This document shows, piece by piece, positions 56,218 through 64,000 of a stretch of 64,000 nt of DNA (position 1 is its first letter; every line of letters starts with the position of its first letter). The notes beneath the pieces are model-generated. The model was not told where the DNA came from. It made no database searches and was given only the letters and a program-made list of their open reading frames with translations. Made by a program: the position numbers and the translations under genes. Source of the stretch: Fibrobacter sp. (GTDB lineage Bacteria; Fibrobacterota; Fibrobacteria; Fibrobacterales; Fibrobacteraceae). Location of the stretch: the NCBI GenBank assembly GCA_024689485.1, contig JAILDK010000037.1, forward strand, positions 1 through 64,000, given 5' to 3'.

Positions 56218-57957
56218 TTAACGTTTCGCATTTTCACGTACAACGCGGTCATACGTGTTCATGATGGTCGAAGACGGAAGAATGCCGAGGATCTTTCCTT
56301 CGGTATTTTTCACATAGACTTCACTCAGCGAATGTTTGAGCATGAACTTCATCGCCGTGTGCAGATCCGCACTGGCCGGGAGCAGCGGAGAATATGTAAC
56401 GCAGTCGGCGACGAGCAGAACCGTTTTGCCGCCTTCGATCGAGACGATGTTGCGAAGGACCAGGTTCCAGTCTAAAATGCCGACGTAGCTGCCCTTTTCA
56501 AAGACCGGGTACGAGTGTACCAGTGCGGAATCCGGATGTTCCACGTTGAAGGTGTTGATGTCCCGTTCCGCTTCGTGAATCGTTCGGGAAGAATCGAGTT
56601 CGAGCACGAGGGACTTTTGCATCACCGATTCCACAGGAATGGTGCGGAGAAGGTCCGGATCCATTTCCAGGCGATGCGCCGGCGAAGAGAACTTGTTCAG
56701 CACCTGACTCCGGTATATGCTCCACTTGCGGCTAAAAGCCACGTGCATCACCGCCGCAATCATGATTCCCGGCAAAAGCTGATAGCTGCCCGTCATTTCG
56801 CAAACCATCACAACGCCCGCAAGCGGCGCCTTCGCCGAACCCGCAAAGAACGCTCCCATGCCCACCAGCGCCATCGCACCGGGCGCCGCCAAGGTTCCAG
56901 GCGCCACCGTTTCAATCGCAACCGCAAACGCGGCGCCGATTACACCGCCCAAAAAGAGCGACGGGCCAAAAACGCCACCGGCGCCACCGCTACCGACCGT
57001 AAACGACGTCGCCAAAATTTTTGCAATCACAAGGCCAAGCAAAAAGAGAACCGAAGGCGCACTCGCCGGATCTGCAAGGCGCGTCATGCTTTCCACGTAA
57101 TCCCAAGTACCGCCCATCGCCTGCGGAATCAAAAGCGCAACGGCTCCGCACAAAAGTCCGCCGATCGCAGGCTTTGCCCAGTTCGGAATTTTCCACGCCG
57201 TAAAAAAGTCTTCGACCTTATAATAGCACTTCACATACAAAAACGAGAACGGCACACACAAAAGTCCCAGCACCGCGCAAAAGAAGAGTTCCGTCGCATC
57301 GGCAAAGTAAAACTTCGGCACATCAAAAGCAGGCGCCGTTCCAAAGACTCCCGTGTAAACCGTAAAGCCGACGACCGAAGCGATAATCGACGTACCAAAG
57401 GAACTGCTTTCAAAATCTTCGCGGTAAAGGATTTCAACAGATGTCAGCGCACCCGCGAGCGGCGCCTTAAAAATCGAGCCTAAACCCGCTGCCATGCCCG
57501 CAAGGCCAAATTGGCGACGCACCGCACGCGTCATCTTAAAGAAGCGGCAAATCGTCGAAGCGATTCCCGAACCGATCTGCGAAACGGGGCCTTCATAACC
57601 CGCACTACCGCCACTGCCGAGCGTAATCGAACTCGCGAGCAGCTTCACAGGCGCCACGCGTTTGCGGAGCGCTCCCCCGTGATGATGAAAATTATAAATG
57701 GACCGGTCGGTTCCCTGCCCCGCCGCTTCCGGAGTCTTTGCAATCACAAACAGCAAAAGCCCCACCACAAGGCCGCCGAGCGCCGGCGCCAAAAAAATCA
57801 CAGGCCCCGAAAAGGTCTTTTGCGTAAACTCCGAAATGGATTCCAGGCACAGGCGAAAAACGACGGCGACGCAGCCCGTCACAAGCCCGATAAATGCCGC
57901 AAGCAGCATTTTCGGCATGTAAGAATTGATAATGAAGATTCGGGACAGCTTTCTCAT
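56218..57957 (-). CDS. ClC-family chloride channel/antiporter with CBS-like C-terminus
   Basis: GSGGSAGYEGPVSQIGSGIAS, GSGGAGGVFGPSLFLGG, CBS-like PVESVMQKSLVLELDSSRTI. Confidence 0.92.
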   Translation of the reverse strand: MRKLSRIFIINSYMPKMLLAAFIGLVTGCVAVVFRLCLESISEFTQKTFSGPVIFLAPALGGLVVGLLLFVIAKTPEAAGQGTDRSIYNFHHHGGALRKRVAPVKLLASSITLGSGGSAGYEGPVSQIGSGIASTICRFFKMTRAVRRQFGLAGMAAGLGSIFKAPLAGALTSVEILYREDFESSSFGTSIIASVVGFTVYTGVFGTAPAFDVPKFYFADATELFFCAVLGLLCVPFSFLYVKCYYKVEDFFTAWKIPNWAKPAIGGLLCGAVALLIPQAMGGTWDYVESMTRLADPASAPSVLFLLGLVIAKILATSFTVGSGGAGGVFGPSLFLGGVIGAAFAVAIETVAPGTLAAPGAMALVGMGAFFAGSAKAPLAGVVMVCEMTGSYQLLPGIMIAAVMHVAFSRKWSIYRSQVLNKFSSPAHRLEMDPDLLRTIPVESVMQKSLVLELDSSRTIHEAERDINTFNVEHPDSALVHSYPVFEKGSYVGILDWNLVLRNIVSIEGGKTVLLVADCVTYSPLLPASADLHTAMKFMLKHSLSEVYVKNTEGKILGILPSSTIMNTYDRVVRENAKR

Positions 57958-57963
57958 TGGGCG

Positions 57964-58884
57964 TTACTTGCGTTTACGCCAAACAAGGAGAACACCAGCC
58001 ACAGAAAGCACAAAGATCGCGACAATGATCCAGAACGAGAACGGATTTCCTTCGCCAAGGCCAAAGGGGAACTTCACGTTCATACCGAAGATACTCGCCA
58101 CAAAAGTCGGGATCGTAATAGCGATCGTGACAATATTCAAGGTTCGCATCAACTCGTTCATGTTGTTGTTCACGACACTCGCACGCGCGTCCATCAAGGA
58201 TGCAAGAATGTTTGCGTAGATTTCAGCCTGCTGCAGACTCTGACGGTTTTCAATCACGACGTCATCGAGAAGTTCTCTTTCGTTTTCGTCGAACTGCATG
58301 CCGCGTCCCATTTGGAGTTTTTTCAAAAGGGCTTCGTTCGAGTTCAACGCGCTCACATAGTAAATCAAGCCCTTGTTCAAGGTGAACATGTAGAGCAGGT
58401 ACTTGTTGTCGAGCGTGTTCTGCAACTTGTCTTCGAGTTCTTCACTGATCCGGTTGATGATCTTCAAATGTTCATTGAAGTGGTACACGGAATAGTTCAA
58501 GAGCTTAACGACAAACGTATTCAGGCTGTCGATCTTCGAAAAGCGACGGCTGTCCATCAGCGGAATTTCCGAGTCCGAAAGAAGCAGGACCCAGTCTTCA
58601 AAAACAAAGATTCCGAAAGATTCCACGCGGAATTCAAAATTATCTTCCGCCGTATAATTGCGAGGTTTCTTAAACACGATCGTCGTAAAATCGTCGTCGT
58701 ATTCCACACGCGAAAGTTCGTCATTATCGAATGCAGAGGCAATCGTGTGTTCCGCAATTTCGTACTTCTTAACAAGGGCGCCCCGCTGTTCCTGGCTGGG
58801 GCTATCCATCAACACGATGTCTGCGGAATCTTCATCCGGGGCCTTCGTGATGCGACCGTTTTCGATTTTGTAGTACTTAAGCAT
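57964..58884 (-). CDS. corA: CorA-family Mg2+/divalent cation transporter
   Basis: C-terminal TM1 ending in FGMNVKFPF (GMN motif) and a second TM. Confidence 0.9.
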   Translation of the reverse strand: MLKYYKIENGRITKAPDEDSADIVLMDSPSQEQRGALVKKYEIAEHTIASAFDNDELSRVEYDDDFTTIVFKKPRNYTAEDNFEFRVESFGIFVFEDWVLLLSDSEIPLMDSRRFSKIDSLNTFVVKLLNYSVYHFNEHLKIINRISEELEDKLQNTLDNKYLLYMFTLNKGLIYYVSALNSNEALLKKLQMGRGMQFDENERELLDDVVIENRQSLQQAEIYANILASLMDARASVVNNNMNELMRTLNIVTIAITIPTFVASIFGMNVKFPFGLGEGNPFSFWIIVAIFVLSVAGVLLVWRKRK

Positions 58885-58929
58885 ACAAGCCTCTCTTGTA
58901 TGGTGGACGCCAACGAGTCCAAAAATAAA

Positions 58930-58957
58930 AAAGACCTAGGGCTATGCCTAGGTCTTT
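58930..58957 (-). terminator. Rho-independent terminator after secDF
   Basis: AAAGACCTAGG-catagc-CCTAGGTCTTTTTTATTTTT on the minus strand. Confidence 0.88.
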
Positions 58958-58977
58958 CGTTCGATTTGTTCGAAAAA

Positions 58978-61596
58978 TTACACGACGTGACGCACGTGAC
59001 GGTTGAACCAGGAGACGAACGGAGAGCAGATGCACATGGACGAATACGTACCGATGAGCACGCCGAAGGTCATCACCAAGCCGAAGTCACGGATCGAGGA
59101 ACCACCCATCACAGCGAGGATCACGCACACGAAGAGAGTCGTGAGAGACGTGATGATCGTACGGCTGACGCACTGGGAAATGGATTCATCAATCGTGTTG
59201 TCGAAGTCCGCAGTGCCCTTGAGACGGACGTTTTCACGGATACGGTCGAAGTTCACGATAGTATCGTTCACCGAGTAACCGATCATCGTGAGGAGTGCTG
59301 CTACGAGAGCGCCGTCCACCGAGAGACCGAGGAGAGAAATAAAGCCGATCGTAATTGCCGTATCGTGGACAAGGCCAACCACAGCGCCAAGACCGAAGCC
59401 AAGGCCGAGCTTGCCAAAGCGGAACCACACGTACAAGCAGATTGCGAGCCATGCGAAGAGAACGGAGAGGATTGCATTGAAACGGAGTTCGTCACCGATC
59501 GTCGCACCCACTTCATCCTGGGAAAGAATCGTAACGCGGTCATCGGAATCGATAGCCTTGATCACGTCTGCACCCTGTTCGCTCTTCACGGAAACTTCAT
59601 AAGCGTTAGCAAGAGAAGTACCGCCGACGACACGCACCGTACCGTCCTTCACGTTGAACTTGGCGAGAACATCGTTCAAGTCCTGAATGTGATCCTGTGT
59701 ATCGTTGTACTGAACACGGAACACGGTACCACCGGTGAAGTCGATGCTGAAGTTGAAGCCCTTCGTCAAAGCGAGAGCGACAGAAGCAATGATCAAGATG
59801 ATCGAGACAATGCGGAACTTGCCAGCGTGCTTCATCACGGAGAACTTGGCGTTGTTCAGAGCAGCCACACCGCTACCGATCGAGATCGTGTTGGAATCCT
59901 GCTTAGCGAGCTTGATATCGAAGATAGCGTGGGTCACCGTGAGAGCGGTGAACATGGAAGCGGCGATACCGATCATCAAGGTGAGACCGAAGCCCTTCAC
60001 CGAGCCCGTACCGATCTTGTAAAGGATGAGAGCGGTGAGGAACGTCGTCAAGTTGGAGTCGAAGATCGCGCTGAAAGCACGTTCATAACCCTTCGAGATC
60101 GCAGCGCGAGCCTTGTTGCCAGCGCGGAGTTCTTCACGGATACGTTCGAAAATAATCACGTTGGCGTCGATCGACATACCGATCGTCAAGACCATACCAG
60201 CGATGCCCGGAAGAGTCAGCGTTGCATTGAATGCCGAAAGAACTGCAGCCGTGATCAGAGCGTTGCAGATAAGACCGGCACTAGCGACGAGACCACCGAA
60301 GCGGTAGTACATAATCATGAAGATAACCGTGATCAGAATACCGATCAAAGCGGAACCGAAACCAGACTTGATGTTGTCTTCACCGAGAGTTGCACCGATC
60401 GTGCGGCTTTCAATGATGTTCATCGGAGCCTTGAGAGCGCCAGAACGGAGAACGACTGCGAGGCGGTTTGCTTCAGCCATGTCGTCGAGACCCGTAATCT
60501 GAGCTTCGCCGTTCGGGATGCGGTCGCGGATCACCGGAGCGCTGATCACCTGTTCGTCGAGGACGATGGCCATCTGCTTGCCGATGTTTGCAGCGGTCAC
60601 AGCGCCAAAGCGCTTCGGGCCGATGCCAGAGAACTTGAGGCTCACAGCCACTTCGCCGGAGTTCGTACCATCGCTAACGCGGTACGGGCGAGCGTCGGAG
60701 ACATATTCACCGCTCATTTCAGCGCGGCGCTTCAAGAGATAAAGACGCTTTGCCTTGATCACGGAGCCGTTCGGGGTTTCAAAGCCCGAGCCCCATGCGA
60801 AGACCACGTCGTGCGGAATGAGGCTCTGGACGGTGCGGTCGTTCAAGATGCGCTTGATGACTTCCACCTGTTCCTGAGCGACGAAGCCGCCATTGCCGAA
60901 CGAAAGGTAGAGAGCGGAAAGAGCCGTGCCTTGGGTTGCGGTCGGAGCTGCAGCGGAGTCCACCTTTGCGGAATCAGCCTTGGCAACCGTGTCGGTCTTC
61001 ACAGCGTTACCGGCGAAGAGTTCTGCGTCGGAAAGCGTGTCTGCCTTAGCCGGAGCTGCGGCAGCCTTTACCGTATCCGCCACAGTGCTGTCTGCCTTCG
61101 TCGAATCTTCGATGGCGCCGCGACCGAGGAGGTAGTTGTCGATCATCGAAATGACCTGGCCGAACTTTTCCTGTTCTGCAAGAATCTTGAATTCAAGCTT
61201 TGCCGTAGAACCGACGAGAGCCTTTGCCGTGGAATCATCCACACCCGCCAGTTCGACATTGATGCGGTCGTTGCCGGACGGAGAAATCTGCGGTTCGGAA
61301 AGACCGAACTGGTCAACGCGGTTACGGACGATTTCAAGCGACTGAGCCTGGATGTCCTTGATGTCTTCGTCCTTGAGACCCTTGCCGTCGATCTGGAGCG
61401 TGATGCTCGTACCGCCAGCGAGGTCGAGGCCGAAGTTCATCGCCTTACCGGCAACCTTCGGGTTTTGCTTGATGTATTCCTTCTTTGCGTCACCCGATTT
61501 AGAGTGAACTCGAATGGACGGGATAATCGACCATGCGGCAATAAGGATGACTGCGAGAATGATGATCTCGCGCATTCCAAATAATTTTTTCTTCAT
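58978..61596 (-). CDS. secDF: Fused SecD-SecF protein translocase subunit
   Basis: MNFGLDLAGGTSITLQIDGKG (SecD), GMSIDANVIIFERIREELR, then FNFSIDFTGGTVFRVQY (SecF), GYSVNDTIVNFDRIREN. Confidence 0.95.
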   Translation of the reverse strand: MKKKLFGMREIIILAVILIAAWSIIPSIRVHSKSGDAKKEYIKQNPKVAGKAMNFGLDLAGGTSITLQIDGKGLKDEDIKDIQAQSLEIVRNRVDQFGLSEPQISPSGNDRINVELAGVDDSTAKALVGSTAKLEFKILAEQEKFGQVISMIDNYLLGRGAIEDSTKADSTVADTVKAAAAPAKADTLSDAELFAGNAVKTDTVAKADSAKVDSAAAPTATQGTALSALYLSFGNGGFVAQEQVEVIKRILNDRTVQSLIPHDVVFAWGSGFETPNGSVIKAKRLYLLKRRAEMSGEYVSDARPYRVSDGTNSGEVAVSLKFSGIGPKRFGAVTAANIGKQMAIVLDEQVISAPVIRDRIPNGEAQITGLDDMAEANRLAVVLRSGALKAPMNIIESRTIGATLGEDNIKSGFGSALIGILITVIFMIMYYRFGGLVASAGLICNALITAAVLSAFNATLTLPGIAGMVLTIGMSIDANVIIFERIREELRAGNKARAAISKGYERAFSAIFDSNLTTFLTALILYKIGTGSVKGFGLTLMIGIAASMFTALTVTHAIFDIKLAKQDSNTISIGSGVAALNNAKFSVMKHAGKFRIVSIILIIASVALALTKGFNFSIDFTGGTVFRVQYNDTQDHIQDLNDVLAKFNVKDGTVRVVGGTSLANAYEVSVKSEQGADVIKAIDSDDRVTILSQDEVGATIGDELRFNAILSVLFAWLAICLYVWFRFGKLGLGFGLGAVVGLVHDTAITIGFISLLGLSVDGALVAALLTMIGYSVNDTIVNFDRIRENVRLKGTADFDNTIDESISQCVSRTIITSLTTLFVCVILAVMGGSSIRDFGLVMTFGVLIGTYSSMCICSPFVSWFNRHVRHVV

Positions 61597-61644
61597 CTGA
61601 TCATTTTCCTTAAAGGCGTAAGAAACCTAAAGTTGCGCTCAAAT

Positions 61645-63084
61645 TTAGTAAGTGACAGTTTTTTTTGTGAGGACGATGCCGCCTTTTGCCACGAAATAGC
61701 CTGCAACTCCGTCAATCGGAGTACGTCCGCGTTCATAAACGATCTCGGTTCTTGCCGAAATTCCCGGCAGAGGGACAGGACCCGGGTATCCCAGGCGCAG
61801 TTCCACAAGGGAATTTCCCTTGCGACGGCAAAGCAGAATTCCTTGGCCTTCCGGGCGAATGGAAAGCGTTCCACTGTTCATCGCAGGTTCCCGCTTGCGG
61901 AACGCAAGGATGGTCTTTACCATACGGAAGGTTTCCGAATCTTCGGCATCGGGCATATCCTGCCACGGGAAACAGCGACGGTTATCCGGATCCTTACCGC
62001 CTTCGAGACCGATTTCGTCACCATAATAGATAGAGAGGGCTCCCGGCAGGCACAAAAGAAGTGCCCATGCGAGCAGCGAACGTTCCGGAGTCTTGCCCGA
62101 GAGCGTGCGCATACGTGCGGTATCGTGGCTGCCGAACAGGTTCATCTGCACCCCGAACAGTTTTCGGTTGAACAGGCCCTGGAAATCCCGACAGAATGCG
62201 AACAGGTCCTTTTCCGCCCCCGCCGACGTCGTATCGCCCGTCGAAACCGCATCTTTAGAACGCATGCCTTCGGGGAACAAAAATTCCAAGGCGAGCTTTC
62301 GCACAGGATAGTTCATGACGCCGTCAAACTGGTCGCCCTGCAGCCAACGCGAAGGATCTTCCCAGATTTCGCCCACAATGTAGGCTTCCGGATTCACCTT
62401 TCTCACGCGGCGGCGGAATTCCTGCCAAAAACTGTCGTCGTTGATTTCATTCGGAACGTCCAGGCGCCAGCCGTCAATGCCGCGCTTGGTCCAATATTCA
62501 GCCACATGCAGCAGGTATTCGCGGACTTCGGGATTGTCCGTGTTGAATTTCGGAAGCGGAGCCATTCCCCACCAGCATTCATAATTCGGCTTACCGCTGT
62601 AAGCCTTGACCGGAAACGAATGGATGTGGAACCAGTTCTTGTACGGCGAAGCTTCGCCTTCTTCCATCACGCTTAAAAACGGGAAAAATCCTCGGGAACA
62701 GTGATTGAAGACGCCGTCCAAAATAATGCGCATTCCGCGTTCATGGACTTCGGAAACAAGTTCGTCAAAATCTTTGAGCGTACCGAGAACCGGGTCGATC
62801 TGCTGATAATCGACTGTATGGTAGCGGTGGTTTGCCGCACTCTTAAAAATCGGGCAAAGGTACAGGGCATTCGCCCCGAGCTTTTGAATGTAATCGAGCT
62901 TTTCGATGATACCGCGCAGGTTTCCGCCGCAAAATCCGCTCGTCGCAGGCTTTGCGCCCCAGTTTTCGAAATTTCCCGGACATTCGTAATGCGTACTCCG
63001 AGCAAAGCGATCCGGGAAAATCTGGTAGAAGACCGCGGACTTCGCCCATTCCGGGTATTCATTCAAAGATAGATGTTCTGCCAT
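61645..63084 (-). CDS. GH13 alpha-amylase family enzyme (neopullulanase/cyclomaltodextrinase-like)
   Basis: AVFYQIFPDRFARS, DGVFNHCSRGF, GWRLDVPNEI, VGEIWEDP, FGSHDTAR. Confidence 0.9.
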   Translation of the reverse strand: MAEHLSLNEYPEWAKSAVFYQIFPDRFARSTHYECPGNFENWGAKPATSGFCGGNLRGIIEKLDYIQKLGANALYLCPIFKSAANHRYHTVDYQQIDPVLGTLKDFDELVSEVHERGMRIILDGVFNHCSRGFFPFLSVMEEGEASPYKNWFHIHSFPVKAYSGKPNYECWWGMAPLPKFNTDNPEVREYLLHVAEYWTKRGIDGWRLDVPNEINDDSFWQEFRRRVRKVNPEAYIVGEIWEDPSRWLQGDQFDGVMNYPVRKLALEFLFPEGMRSKDAVSTGDTTSAGAEKDLFAFCRDFQGLFNRKLFGVQMNLFGSHDTARMRTLSGKTPERSLLAWALLLCLPGALSIYYGDEIGLEGGKDPDNRRCFPWQDMPDAEDSETFRMVKTILAFRKREPAMNSGTLSIRPEGQGILLCRRKGNSLVELRLGYPGPVPLPGISARTEIVYERGRTPIDGVAGYFVAKGGIVLTKKTVTY

Positions 63085-63153
63085 AATGCCCCAATTCTAG
63101 ATTTTTTACGCACCAAACATTCATTTGGTAGTGAAAAACAAGTAAGGCACCAA

Positions 63154-63182
63154 AAAAGGCCCCGGAAAACCGGAGCCTTTTG
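63154..63182 (-). terminator. Rho-independent terminator after malQ
   Basis: Minus strand AAAAGGCTCCGG-TTTT-CCGGGGCCTTTTTT. Confidence 0.85.
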
Positions 63183-63202
63183 TAAAAAATAAGAGAGAAA
63201 TT

Positions 63203-64000
63203 TTAACGGAGCGGACGGCGGGCGCGTTCATCCGTGAGCTTTGCAATCGTCGCCGAAAGAGCCGTATTCGCATCGAGCTCTTCCAAGGAACAAGGAAGCT
63301 TGTAAGCCCAGTTCTGCGGACCGACCGTTCCCGGCGTATTCACACGTTCGTCGCCCGGATCCTTCGGCGTCCAGCTTGAACTGAGCGCAAGGTAATCCTG
63401 CATCGACGGGATCACAAAGAGGCTGTTCGCATTATAGATGTTGCGCATGACCGCTTCGACCATATCCGGGGTGAGCGTCTGCGGCGCTTCGCTCGCCATG
63501 TGCATGTGATTCTTCCAGAAGAAGTTTCTGTCAAAACCGTCTTCCTGCCAAAGGCCGAGAATCGTCGAAGAATCGTGAACGCTTGTCGTTGCCACGGAAA
63601 GGCGCGGGTATTCCGAGACTTCAAAGTACGGCTGACCCGGAGCGTCCCAATTACGAGCCCAACGTTCCACGCGGAGCGAGTTAATCGAAAGTTCCCCGAG
63701 AACGCTCGGAACGCAGTGCGGAACCGCGCCCAAGTCTTCGGCGCAAACGACCATATCCGTTTCGTTCGCAAGCACCGAGAGGAGCTTTTTGCCGTTCGCA
63801 TACCAGAGACCGTCCTGGGCGGCTTCGTTCGCATGCAAAATTTCGCCGAGCTTTCTCTGTTCTTCTGGCGGAAGGGTACCGAGGACCTGGGTGTTGTACC
63901 AGTACCAATACGGATAATATTCGCCTTCCGGAGTTCCCGGCACAAAGATGCGGTTCCAGAGAACCTTGAGAAGACCGTCCTTGATCCACTGTTCTTCGGC
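63203..64000 (-). CDS. malQ: 4-alpha-glucanotransferase (GH77), partial; N-terminus beyond right edge
   Basis: Frame stays open to base 64000 (AEEQWIKDGLLKVLWNRIFVPGTPEGEYYPYWYWYNTQVLGTLPPEEQRKLGEILHANEAAQDGLWYANGKKLL...CAEDLGAVPHCVPSVLGELSINSLRVERWAR). Confidence 0.9.
   Translation of the reverse strand, partial: AEEQWIKDGLLKVLWNRIFVPGTPEGEYYPYWYWYNTQVLGTLPPEEQRKLGEILHANEAAQDGLWYANGKKLLSVLANETDMVVCAEDLGAVPHCVPSVLGELSINSLRVERWARNWDAPGQPYFEVSEYPRLSVATTSVHDSSTILGLWQEDGFDRNFFWKNHMHMASEAPQTLTPDMVEAVMRNIYNANSLFVIPSMQDYLALSSSWTPKDPGDERVNTPGTVGPQNWAYKLPCSLEELDANTALSATIAKLTDERARRPLR

Noticed and set aside
57511-61584. 1357-aa plus-strand ORF
   Set aside because: Antisense to clcA, corA and secDF; highly charged translation without domains; an artefact of codon bias on the opposite strand.
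1-64000. tRNA, rRNA, CRISPR array, prophage, IS element
   Set aside because: No recognisable tRNA/rRNA sequence, regular repeat-spacer array, transposase, integrase or phage structural protein was seen in the translations or intergenic regions.

Overview
The window is chromosomal and gene-dense. I infer a Fibrobacter-like bacterium from gene content and low-complexity Ala/Asp/Thr/Lys linkers, but this was not tested. From left to right it holds: (1) a complex I operon on the minus strand, nuoB-C-D-E-F-G-H-I-J-K-L-M-N, with nuoN cut by the left edge and no nuoA upstream of nuoB; (2) a patatin-like lipase, a secreted beta-helix protein, rarA, an outer-membrane protein, an OmpR-type two-component system, an ATP-PFK-like enzyme and a TPR-like protein; (3) a minus-strand set phnX / Fe-dependent alcohol dehydrogenase / phnD / phnC / phnE / phnE / ppk / ppx, joining phosphonate uptake and hydrolysis to polyphosphate enzymes; (4) pta next to a sigma54 activator with no sensor domain, then aspartate kinase; (5) an aryl-polyene (APE)-type polyketide/fatty-acid cluster (about 36.5-51.1 kb) in two convergent arms, including a membrane-protein/AMP-ligase/dehydratase fusion; (6) rpe, a Lys/Ala-rich histone H1-like tail fused to an AMPK-beta/CBM48 glycogen-binding-like domain and overlapping lysA, an aquaporin with a CCCGDKCCC tail, and a NUDIX plus PNPOx-like fusion; (7) clcA, corA, a SecD-SecF fusion, a GH13 enzyme and a partial malQ. 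I saw no rRNA, tRNA, CRISPR array, transposase or prophage gene. The most unusual items are the histone-like/CBM48 protein coupled to lysA, the NuoE-Fn3 fusion, the phosphonate-to-polyphosphate gene set without PhnW, and the domain architecture of the APE cluster. All family calls were made by eye from the translations, with no database search.
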